From the NCBI GenBank assembly GCA_932294295.1, contig OW028575.1, forward strand, positions 19,720,058 to 19,784,057: a DNA stretch of 64,000 bases, read 5' to 3'. Position 1 is the first letter of the stretch. Each line of letters starts with the position of its first letter. Made by a program: the position numbers and the translations under genes. Source of the DNA: Alitta virens. Its lineage: Eukaryota; Annelida; Polychaeta; Phyllodocida; Nereididae. Shown piece by piece: positions 11,127 to 21,446 of the stretch. The notes beneath the pieces were generated by a model that had not been told where the DNA came from, did no database searches, and worked only from the letters and a program-made list of their open reading frames with translations.

Positions 11127-13734
11127 ATCCCACACTTTTACAGATATTTTCTATATTTTTAGTTGAGAAACCTGAGAAATTAATAATTGTTTTGACCAAA
11201 TTCTTGTACTATTCATATGGATATTACCACACAAGCAGTGAGGATCAAAAATCTCATTAATATTCATGTTGAACTCAGCAGCCAATCACAGAAGAGAACC
11301 AAGCAAACAAACAGACGTCACAACGTCCTCCCATTCACAACTTTGAAGGCTTTTAGCAGAAAAACAATCCTTCGCTAGATTGTATTTGTTAAACAAACTT
11401 TGGTTTTATTTATGTAGAAAGATGTTTTTCCTCATTTAATGTTAAAATAGTGGATAATTTAGTCAGAAAACATGCCTGAGTGAGACCGAATTCCTCAATG
11501 CCTCCACTGTGTATTTGGTCTCCATAGCAACCACATTGTGAATACCTAACTGTTTGAGTTCAACAGATTGGTACGTCGGTAAAAACGAATCGCCGATACG
11601 GAAAAACTTTGAGATGGAGAAAGCAACTGTTAGCAGATTAGAACAGTGGAATAATTCAGTTTCAAGCCAGTCTTTATTTGGTCAAAATCGGTCAAGAATT
11701 AACGAATTTGTGGCGATGTTCAAGTTTGAATCAGCAAAGTGAAAGTGAAAGTGTTTTGAAGTGCCTGCTTGCTCGGCTATGACCAGTGACAATTACAGGC
11801 AACTTTTATTTTCAAAATTACCTTTAAATAGCGTATTTAGTTTGAACCCAATTTTTGTTTCATGAATAGTGTATAATTGGCTCAGTTGTGGTCCCAGTGT
11901 GCAAAGTGAGAGTAAAACTGCTCAGCCTGAAGTAGTCCGTCCATATGTAAATTAGGGATAGTGGATCACAATTTATTATAATTAGGGATGGTGGATCACA
12001 ATAAATACCACATGGGTTGTTCCTAATAGGTTTTCTATGAGGAACACAGCAAAGTGTGGGATAACATCTGATCCATCTCACTTTGGAGAGATAATTCAAA
12101 GACATTTAAGGGCAAGCCAACACATGATTAGGATTTGTAAGAAGGAACCTCAATAACTAAGATAAGATGAGATAAGATAAGATAAATGATTTTACCTTTG
12201 GTAAATAAAGTTAGATGAATTCAAGATGGCCATCAATAGATAACCTTCAGGGTACATTCAAGCATATCCATTGTCATAATCCATGTCGTAAAAAATGGTC
12301 CCTTGGCCATTTGTGACTAATCCTTGGTCATGTGACCCTCAACCTTATATTTACCAGCTCTCCCTTCTCTTAATTGCCGCCAATTTCATTTTTTGATAGC
12401 CATCCCGACCCACCCTACATTGGTATAAGCTAGCCATTTCGTTTACCATTTACTCAAAACGTATTTCATAAATTATAATTATTATTTCTTGATTACAAAC
12501 TCATAGTTATTATTCTCGATTTCTTGCATATTCATGTTTTTAATTCTAACCACAAATTCACCGGCCATGTTATTACATCTCTGGCCTGCTGCAATTTCTA
12601 TACTCATCGGGCAGGTCCAGCAGAGTCACGATGTCATGTGTATGTGAGAGTGTGATGTCCTGTGTGTCTTGGTGCCCAATAAATTGGCAATGGGGCCCCT
12701 GTGTAACTCTCATATGTCTTTGGGTCATTTATTATCTTGGGGAACTAAGATAAGATAAGATAAGACAAGATAAAACATTTATTTTTCTTTGACTATTAAA
12801 ATAAAAATAAACATAAGCCATTGGGTATTTGTCGATAAAAACAAAACAGTAGATATAACAATAAAATGTGTAGGGAGAGTTAAAACATGCAACACATTTG
12901 CATTGAAATCCCTTTGAGCATATAAAAATCATCAAAATATATCCTAAAATCGCATAGGCTGCAATAACATTTAGGACCATTCCAGGATTGCAACATAAAT
13001 TTAAAATTTCTAACATAACGCGTGCGCCTAAAGTCACCGGGTTGCAGGTTCCAGTGGTGAGCACCATCGTAGCTGAAGGAGTTTCTTCCGTACCTTATCG
13101 TCTTATATGTTTCTTCCGTACCTTATCGTCATATATTTAGGCTGGAGAAGCTCGCATTTGTCTCTAAGGTTATGATGTCCAGGGAAGGTCAAAGGGCAGG
13201 CCCACAATGCTTATGGGAAACATACCTGAAGAACGCATTAAATTAGAAGTGCAAAGGAGACCGGCATGATTTGTGGAAAAGAAATACTGCACAGAAGAAA
13301 GAACAGAGAAAACACTGCAACACAGACAACAGTTAGACTGGTCACGATGCATAAGATAGTCGGCAATGTAGTGACAATTACAATACCCAAGTATGTAACA
13401 AGACTAAACAGAGACAAAAGAGGATTACAAGAACTGCATTTCCGCCAAATCAGCACCAGATTAAATCCTTCATAACGTATGCGATTGAAATATATTGCCA
13501 ACGCCACATTATCAAGCTGCACAAGAAAATGAGATTTTGAGAAGCACCATGCACATCCATCATATATATACGGTATAACAGCGTCGTGCTGACTATTCGA
13601 TCTAAGAAAAAACTGATATTGTAGTTACTGGAGCAGAATCAGTTGGGATTGTTACAACATTGACAGTCTGGTTTTCTTCTGTTTACAAGGCCTAAAGAAA
13701 CAGACGTCATTCTGCTGTTAACCTATTCACAATG
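11127..13734. other. No gene recognised; two short GATAA tracts
   Basis: Mostly AT-rich unique-looking sequence. Short (AGATA/AGATAAGATA) tracts lie at about 12161-12187 and 12747-12776. The first is followed by TTTACCTTTGG..AATAAAG and the second by ACATTTATTTTTC, so both may be tails of one degraded retroposon family. Opposite open frames around 13170-13522 (one hydrophobic on the minus strand) have no family motif. Confidence 0.4.
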
Positions 13735-14230
13735 CCGAAAACTTGCATACATGTTGAAGAAGGAAGGGAAAGGAAGGGAAAATAAAAGGAAAGCAAATGA
13801 AAGGAAAGGAAGGGAAAGGAAGGAAAGGAAGGAAAGGAAGGGAAAGGAAGGGAAAGGAAGGAAAGGAAGGGAAAGATAAGGAAAGGAAGGGAAAGAAAAT
13901 GAAAGGAAGGGAAAGAAAGGAAATGAAAGGAAGGGAAAGAAAGGAAATGAAAGGAAGGGAAGGAAGGGAAGGGAAAGGAAGGAAAGGAAATGAAAGGAAA
14001 GGAAAGGAAGGGAAAGGAAAGGAAGGAAATGAAAGGAAAGGAAAGGAAGGGAAGGAAAGGAAATGAAAGGAAGGGAAAGGAAGGGAAGGAAGGGAGAGAA
14101 AGGAAATGAAAGGAAAGGAAGGGAAAGGAAATGAAGGGAAGAGAAAGGAAGGTAAATTAAAGGAAGAGAAAGGAAGGGAAAGGCGAGAAAAGAAAGAAAT
14201 AAAGAAAGAAAGAAAGCAAGAAGGAAAAGA
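13735..14230. repeat. Polypurine low-complexity tract (AAGG/AAAGG)n
   Basis: About 490 bases almost entirely of A and G on the plus strand, made of irregular GGAAAGGAAGGGAAAGG units. This kind of tract can form triplex or other non-B DNA. Both strands carry long artefactual open frames (K/G/E-rich on plus, F/L/S-rich on minus), which I reject as genes. Confidence 0.9.
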
Positions 14231-14608
14231 AGAAAAGTGGTTGACATCATAAGGGAACTCATTAGAATCTGCTTAAGGAGATGCAATTAAGTTAATTGCA
14301 TAGACACAATGAATGCAATTACTTGGCTACAATCACGACAACCTCCTGGCAGTTTCCGCATTGTGTCTCTATTATGGAGCCATGTGTAGCAATATCTAGG
14401 TTACAGAGGCACTGAAGAAAATGCCATGGCAGGATGCTATGGTTATGCTGATTTAAGCAATGTTGCCATGGAAGCCTGCAGGAGTCGTGCAGCAGGACCT
14501 GCAGAAAAGCCTTAACAAGGGAGGCTGGCTTAAGTATTGATCGGCCATGTGTTGATTGCGGCAAGGTGCCCAGGAAATACACTTCATTTTGCTATCTGGT
14601 CTCTGCTG

Positions 14609-14641
14609 CTTTTAATGCTGCTGCTGCTGCTGCTGCTGCTG
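14609..14641. repeat. (CTG)n microsatellite
   Basis: About ten consecutive CTG/GCT triplets, ending where CTGTGACGCC begins. No spliced gene around it is evident. Confidence 0.85.
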
Positions 14642-15056
14642 TGACGCCAGCAGAACAACATCACCAGCGTCTGCGCATCATTATATTTTGCATTGAATCG
14701 CTGCATAACACAGAACACAGACATATGGTGTTAACACACTTAATTCACTATACAGTAGACGACACTAAATTCAGCCACATCGATATCATATGATGTTTGT
14801 GGAATTAACGTGACAATTGGATTTTGCCAACACACTATAATTTTATACCAAGCTAAAACCTGCCACTGGCAAGCAGCTCTAGTTTGTCACATTGCCACAA
14901 GCTTCCTGAGACGCAATGTAGCATAGTCATATTATTTCACAACAATCCTCCGTCCAATTTCTGCACTTCATCTTGCACATATAGCTGTGTATCACCTTTT
15001 TACAAACACTGGATGCTACATAACTTTCTGATACGAACCAACATTCATGTTTAGTC

Positions 15057-17486
15057 ATGCACTTTCGCACATCCGTCGCAGTATTGATGTTTCTTCTGCC
15101 CCTGGGTAAGTTATTCCGGTCATTATACAATTGTACCTTTTTCCCACTATTTCAACCCTGATCCTTACTCAATTTCCTTGTACAGTACTTTAACAAGGTA
15201 AGCATTGCTCTCCAGTAACTTACTCACTAATAAGTTAGCTTAGATCAGGATTATGCTGTCATGCAATTCTTATTATTATAATTTTTTTATTAGTTTTGAT
15301 TACGAGTCAAATTTCATAATAATGTATTTAGCTAATTTGATTGAATCTATACCAACTGACCTAACCAACGGGTCCATATTGTAAAACTGTTTTTCAACTG
15401 TATAGGTTAACTCAGTATAAATATATTTTATGAATAGATAAATAAATGAAATATTACATAAACACCTTAATTGATTAAGGAATTTTGAATTAACCAATGA
15501 GGCCCTTAATTCAATTACAAATCACATCACGATGCTACAATAGCTACAAAGAACCAATTTATGCGTTTATATGCAGAGGTTACTGTTACCACAACAGGTG
15601 AGAATATAGCAGCAAGTTCAATGTGCTACTGTGTGTTGTAGGCCTACAGAGATATAGGTTTCCATGTATTAAGTGTTTTTTTGTAATTTTTCTTTCAGGG
15701 GGGATAGGTCTAAAATGTTATTCTTGCACGAGTGAACAGACCAACGCCAAATGCAGCAGAGAGGAAGACCTGGTCGTTTGTGAGAAGTCCTGGGACACCT
15801 GTCAGACCATGGTCAGTTATTCAGGTAATTTCCTTGTATTTCATTCTTAAATGTGAATGTGTTTCTTCAAATATTAAATTAAAATTAAGTTTTTCATATG
15901 AAATGTTTTTTAAACATGCATTCACATTATAATATCTTACATTTGGGCATTTCTGATGCTTTACTAATATAGCCTACATCGTATAAATTCCATTTTATGT
16001 AAACCACAATTATTAATACATTCAAACACAGGCCTTTGCCATCATGACAGCACTTAGCAAGTTAGCATACAATAAGCCCAAGCCTACTGACTTTGTCAGG
16101 AACAGCTTTTAATCCCCCTCCACAACTGCCTTCAAGGATGTGGCTAATTTCAGTCAAAAACATCTGCCATACCTAACAAAATGGCAATAACATACACAAA
16201 ACAATTTTCCTATTTATACTAAGCGATAACTCTCATCATTTATGGGTATGTACCATTTATTTTCGGGGAATTCCTTGCCTGTTTGCTGAGAATGTTCAAT
16301 TTTCATCGCCAGTGGCAGCTACTTGCATATTTCACCATCTACACACCTGATGCTTCCTGGTTGGACATTATCTCCCAAGCACTAATTGATCTGCAATTTC
16401 ACTTTCAGACATTCAATACCATAAGTAAGCCTATAGGCTATTAGGCAAATTTGTTTGTATTTAAGTCTAACTTGTAAACTAACAAAACAATTGCCATCAT
16501 GTTTCTAACTTCGTCAAGCTTTACAAGTTACTGTTTTTGAAAACCATGTTCTGCAAATCCAGGTAGCTGTGATCTAACTGTTGTGTAAAATGGCCTCTAA
16601 TTAACCAGCTGCTTAGGGCATTTCCAAATGTATTCAGCTTTACTGTAGATACATTCTGTAGATACATACTGATTGGCTGTTGCAAATGACATAGCTGCCT
16701 CTTGAGATGAGAAGACCAGTCAGGAGCCTTGGTATTAGGTAAAGCATAAGTGCTGTCATCACTGAGCACTGTCATATATGTTGGCAAACACTTGTGGTTG
16801 AAATCTGGAGGTGCCTAAAGCTACTTAGGGCGCACTGGACATTTGATTATTGTTTAAAACATTGATGGATCAGCAAGTTCCTATGCATAAAATGATTGTA
16901 AAATTGATTATTACCATTTGACTTAGTAAGAGGGTTATCCAGACAGATTGAAAAACTATTTAAGAAAATCTGTGTTATTGTTTAATTGTTTTTACTGTGT
17001 GAAGATGTAATCTTTTTTTTCGGTTTTTGGTATCAATTCTTACGGTATTTCACGCGATACCTTGAGGTTAGATTGTACACAACGATGAACAATCCACACA
17101 TTTTTATAGTTAGTTGAATAGCATTATTTTTGTAAACATTCTTTTTTGAACACTACCAGTTGATAACACAATAACTTCTCTTATATCAGCTACACAAATT
17201 TCCAAGTATAACTATGTATTTTTTTTTCTTGTCTTTAGATGTCAGTGAAAAGATCGGTATCAGCAAGAAATGCACCAAAAACAATTCTTGTGAATTACAA
17301 GTAAATGCATCCAGAGATGACAGTCCTTGTGACCTATCACAATCGAGCTGGATTTGTGCGTCATGTTGCCATGACGACAGATGTAACAAAGATGATGCCT
17401 TCTCCCAGCATGGAATGGGATTCGTGGTCCCTTTGCTTGCCTCTGTTTTTGCAATCAACATTGAAAAAATTCTGAAATTAATTTGA
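15057..17486 (+). CDS. Ly6/uPAR (three-finger) domain protein, GPI-anchored, three coding exons
   Basis: The coding exons are 15057-15105, 15699-15824 and 17239-17486 (140 residues). All introns are phase 1 with GT-AG ends (donors GGTAAGTT and GGTAATTT, acceptors TTCTTTCAG and TTGTCTTTAG). Exon 1 encodes a 16-residue hydrophobic signal peptide (MHFRTSVAVLMFLLPL). Exons 2 and 3 hold the LU domain. It opens with KCYSC at residues 22-26 and ends with the diagnostic CCHDDRCN, with 12 cysteines in all. A hydrophobic C-terminus (GMGFVVPLLASVFAI) after a small polar stretch fits a GPI-anchor signal. The family comprises secreted or surface proteins that modulate receptors or adhesion; the exact ligand cannot be inferred. 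The exon plan (signal exon, then the domain split by a phase-1 intron) is typical of Ly6 genes. No close poly(A) signal was found. The gene looks intact and is flanked by simple repeats. Confidence 0.85.
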
Positions 17487-17670
17487 AGTGTTCTTTTCAC
17501 ACTTCATGTACAGCTGTACATGTATGCAGGCCTCAGAACTTCTGTAGGGTCAATATCTTGACCTCACTCACTTATTTCAAAGTCTAAAAAAAGTTTTCTT
17601 CTTTTTTATACAAATGACAAGTGTCAATTTGCTTTAGTATTTTTGTATGTGTTGCAAATCAAACTTGTGC

Positions 17671-17782
17671 TATCTATCTATCTGACTATCTATCTATCTA
17701 CCTATCTACCTATCTACCTATCTATCTACCTATCTACCTGTCTCCCTACCTATCTATCTGTTGATCTATCTATCTATCTATC
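17671..17782. repeat. (CTAT/CTAC)n microsatellite
   Basis: About 110 bases of CTAT units interspersed with CTAC and CTGT variants, just downstream of the Ly6 gene and abutting the MITE at 17804. Reading frames of L/S/I/Y repeats across it are artefacts. Confidence 0.9.
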
Positions 17783-17803
17783 CTTTGAAATGACAAAATC
17801 TTA

Positions 17804-18054
17804 CAGCCAATTTCATAGACTTGGAAACAAATCTCAAGAGACTTGGAAGCTAAACTAAAGAAGGACGTCATGCGAACCCAGGACTCCCATTGGCTAAGGC
17901 AGTCCCTCGGCCAATAAGATTCCTGACCTCCTGCCAGTTTGATACTACAGCCTGTGACCTCTGGGCCTTTGGCTATAATCATGACTCACTGATGTCCTAT
18001 GGCATTTAGTTTCCAATTCTATGAGATTGGTTTCCAAGTCTATGAAATTGGCTG
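17804..18054. mobile_element. MITE with about 50-bp terminal inverted repeats
   Basis: A 251-bp element bounded by imperfect inverted repeats. The left starts CAGCCAATTTCATAGACTTG and the right ends CAAGTCTATGAAATTGGCTG. The similarity continues through the AAACAAATCTC/GAGATTGGTTT region. The interior contains CCATTGGCTAAGG and GGCCAATAAGATTCC. No coding capacity; target duplication unclear. Confidence 0.75.
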
Positions 18055-18099
18055 CACATGTAATGGACATTTGCAATACATGTAATCATATGTAATATA

Positions 18100-18600
18100 A
18101 TACCCTGATGACATGCTACGTCGGCCCGTGTCGGCCCAATGTCGGCCACATAGGGCTGACGTCCGAACGATGTCAGATGCTATCTGGGTATATACAATTA
18201 ACATTGTATTGTGATGTGAATGATGTAATATTAAATACTCCCAGTGTGTCTAGCTTGTGATATCCATATTTTCCTGGTGCTACAAGTTTGTGACTTAGAT
18301 TTAGTTGTAATGTTTGCAAACAGAAGAAGTTGTTATGTTCTCAGCAGGCAATTTTAATCATAGAACAACGCATATTTATGTATGTAATGATATTGTATTC
18401 CTCATAATTTAATAACAAGATTCACTGAGGGAATATTGCAAAGTTGGCCAGCATTTACTGACAGCTATTTTCACAGCTTTCCGATATCCTTAATGGCATG
18501 CCAAATTTTACCAATGCTGGGCCAACATTGAGCCTACTGTGCCAAATTGGGTCACCATTGGACCATCGTTGGCCCTACACTGACTAAGTGTGCCTAGACG
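18100..18600. repeat. TCGGCCC/TGGGCCAAC-type repeat cluster
   Basis: First block (18100-18195): repeated GTCGGCCC-like words, flanked by ACATGCTACG and GATGCTATCTGGG. Second block (about 18445-18600): successive GGCCAGCATT, GGGCCAACATTGAGCC, GGGTCACCATTGGACC and CGTTGGCCC words of about 20 bases each. A related block lies at 61170-61300. These look like short elements built from an internal roughly 20-bp repeat; I do not know a family name. Confidence 0.5.
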
Positions 18601-19087
18601 GGCTAATAATGAGCATGAGGCTTGTAACTAATAATCATCATAATTTTTCACACATGCATTCAGTTAGATGATTAATGCCCCTTAATTTGTTTTATTAATT
18701 AGCCATGTAGCATGCTAATTGGGAAATATGGGCACCAAAATCAATCACCAAGCTAATGAGTTAAATTAAATGAGTAATCTTTATTAATTATAATAAATTA
18801 CGCTTGTCCTGAATTATTAGGTATGTATGGTACACTATAGGCACCCAAATGACCACCTCACCTTTAGGGCCTATAATAATTCCAACCCACAATAGAACAA
18901 CTATAATTTGAACTAAACTGTACATTTGTTACAGAACATTATCTAATGTTCAGTCTTGTACAAGTTAGGCTGTTAGCACGATCTGCCAGCCAAGTGATCC
19001 AGACAGCAATAACTGCCTACTGGAATAGTGAAATTGATTGGCATGGTAAAAGTTAGAACAATTTAGAATTATAGTAGTACTGAAAAT
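18601..19087. other. No gene recognised
   Basis: AT-rich sequence between the GGCC-type repeats and the nested SINEs. No exon or structured element seen. Confidence 0.4.
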
Positions 19088-19460
19088 AGATGTGGCTCAG
19101 TGGTAGCAAGCTGGGCTTGTAACCATTAGGTGACAGTCTGGGTGCCGCATTTAATTCCTGGTGGTGGTGGTGGTGGTGGATTAGGGCTTTACGTCCTGTA
19201 TTTCTGCACCTGATGGGTTAATCAGGACAGGTAGGGACCATGGAAATGAGACGAAGGATGAAACAGCCATCCAACATCAGCTCGACTGGGAATTGAACCC
19301 GGGACCCAGTGGTTGGAAGCCCAGCGCGCTACCACTGAGCTAGGTCCCCACCCTGTTCAATTCCTGGTCGAGCCTAAGCTGGCATAATGATCCCTGCCTG
19401 TCCTAATTATGAGGTACAGAAATACAATACGTAAAGCCCTAATCCACCCACCACCTGTCC
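19088..19460 (+). mobile_element. tRNA-derived SINE, host copy split by another SINE
   Basis: The plus-strand head, 19091-19161, carries a tRNA-like A box (TGGCTCAGTGGTAGC). After an interruption it resumes at 19368 (TCGAGCCTAAGCTGG) and ends with 'acgtaaagccctaatccacc'. The body words CCTGCCTGTCCT and ACAGAAATACA match the inserted copy. The host copy lacks about 45 bases of the body found in other copies (GATGTTGGATGG through CATGG), so it is an older, internally deleted member. Confidence 0.75.
19162..19355 (-). mobile_element. tRNA-derived SINE inserted into a SINE of the same family
   Basis: Read on the minus strand it starts GGGGACCTAGCTCAGTGG, with A box TAGCTCAGTGG and B box GGTTCAATTCC, followed by a SINE-specific body and a tail TAATCCACCACCACC. 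It is flanked by AATTCCTGG on both sides (left within 19151-19161, right within 19356-19367), a target duplication generated from the host SINE. The tRNA part is the pol III promoter; mobilisation would need LINE enzymes in trans. Confidence 0.85.
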
Positions 19461-20417
19461 ATTTTGTGCTGACTTAAGTTTTTTAAATGATCAAATATGA
19501 CAGAAAAGCAAGTGGAAATTTATCATGGCTCCTGCCATAAGAAATCATCAACGGTAGATGCCTTGTACTGTAATTGTTAGTTTCATACATTATCCCTAAA
19601 TTAAAATCTGCTGACTCTTGAGACTAGTTGGTTTTATTAGACGGGATATTATAATGGTGAGGTTCTATCACATGAACATCTGTACAATATTAATGAATGA
19701 TTGGTATATACCCATCATAATCTGTATTAGTTGATACGATGTGTAGATAAGAAAATAATATTTCAAAGTAAAAATAAAAATACAGAATTGGTAGAGTTGA
19801 ATTACAATTGTAGCTCACCAGTGTAAAATTCAATTGCTTTTTTTGTATCATATCGTATATTTTTGTAAATTAGTTTTATATTGAGTAAATAGCTTATTTC
19901 TACAAGAATGTAATTCACAAAGATGTTATATGTGCATGATAAGTTATCCATCAAAATGATACCTATTAAATGTGATATACCTGTATGATATTAATAAACT
20001 CCATGTGAACAATTCATTGTCTTATGTGTTTGTTAAAGTTTACATTGCACATATGACCTTCTTATCATAATAATTAAATCAAAAAAAGATTAGAAGATAT
20101 AACTTTTTGCTTCATTCATCAAATATTTTATCATGGCCATCATCATTAATCATAATAAGATAATATTTTCATAGGGTGGACACCACAACAGCTAGCAACA
20201 CCCTGCATCACATCAATTATTGCAAATTACAGTTAATCAAAGCCATAATTAATAAACTTGAAACATGAACTTGAGAAAATCATGGTGCTTATAAGGCACA
20301 TTGTTTACAGATGGTTTCATTTGTGCATTATAACTGCTCTGCTTTTTCCCCCACTCCTTTCTTTTACGTGTTACTATTTTAAGTTTTGTCATTAATAATG
20401 TATTACTTTGCACGATG
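19461..20417. other. No gene recognised
   Basis: AT-rich sequence, including AATAAA words near 19992. No exon with splice context was identified. Confidence 0.4.
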
Positions 20418-20700
20418 GTGGTCGAGGGATGGCCTAATGGTTAAGGGCCATCTCCGCTGAAGGTCCCAGGTTCGATTCCCGGCCAAGGCACACTTCATGA
20501 TACATGAAGACGGGTGTCTATGGTGGGGCTAGCAAAAGACCCACCATGATGTAAATGTGCAACATGGTGTGGACTATAAACTTTATTGTATCATCTCATC
20601 ACTGCATCTGCCTCTGGCAGCTGGTGCTTCAGGCCAGTAGCACTGTCATATTGACGTTGAAGATGTTTATACACAGTTGAAGCTGATAATAAAATCAAAA
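20418..20700 (+). mobile_element. tRNA-derived SINE, second family
   Basis: The head contains an A-box-like TGGCCTAATGGTTAAGG and a perfect B box GGTTCGATTCC in a tRNA-like arrangement, but the acceptor stem does not pair, so it is not a functional tRNA gene. The body (CATGAAGACGGGTGTCTATGG, then CATCTCATCACTGCATCTGC) ends near GATAATAAAATCAAAA. A headless relative is at 3785-3905. The element differs from the GGGGACCTAGCTCAG family. Confidence 0.7.
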
Positions 20701-21446
20701 GTGGACAGACCTGACATGGATCAATAAAACAATTTTTGGGGGCGACTCCCCACCATTTTTTTATGGCTGCTGAGTATAGTTATAGTAAGTTCTTGACCAT
20801 AATGAACGGTCAATTTATACATGTGTAGCAGGCCTTCATTCACTACAAAAACATGTATCGATTTAAAATAATGATTGAACATGAAATAAATGGATACCAA
20901 CAAATCATATGTCCTATGGCGGCACCACTGTAACACCAACAAGCACATATTATGACGTTTATGCACCACGAGTTATAATACTTCGATGTAAAAATAAAGA
21001 ACAAATCATGAAATGTTTTTTATTGTAACAGTTTCCTGGTTTCAAAATTCTACTTGTCATATTTCGATGCTATTTAATAAATGCACATACATCAAAAGTT
21101 CATAACCACACAATTCCACAAGAAATACCACATATTAATAATAATGTCATATTTCATTTAACATAGCGTGCATGTTACTATATATCTCATGCCATGTAAA
21201 CATGGAGGGTAAAATACATTGTACCTGTAATTAGTTCTCATATTTCAAATATATATCATTGATATAAAATTCCTGTTAGTCATAATACAGCAGAAGGTAT
21301 GAGAGTCACTTTTAAGTCTTTATTAAAGTCTTTATTAACGTCATTAAAAACACAACCATTAAAATCCACAATGTCTTTAAATCTTTGGAGCAGTTTACTT
21401 CTGCTACTACTGCTGCTGCTAAATCTTTGTGCAATAATATTGTGAT
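20701..21446. other. Downstream flank / 3' UTR of the GPCR gene
   Basis: Minus-strand AATAAA poly(A) signals (plus-strand TTTATT) occur at 21319-21324 and 21331-21336, about 115-130 bases past the GPCR stop codon, so the 3' UTR is probably short. The rest is AT-rich with no other gene seen. Confidence 0.5.

Noticed and set aside
13170..13522. Hydrophobic minus-strand frame and a basic plus-strand frame
   Set aside because: No conserved motif, no splice support, and the two frames are mirror readings of the same sequence.
13723..14286. A 187-codon minus-strand frame and an 89-codon plus-strand frame
   Set aside because: Both lie in the polypurine tract and simply translate the AAGG-type repeat (F/L/S/P or K/G/E/R only).
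20418..20495. Candidate tRNA gene with a perfect B box
   Set aside because: Acceptor and anticodon stems do not pair and a SINE body follows; treated as a SINE head.
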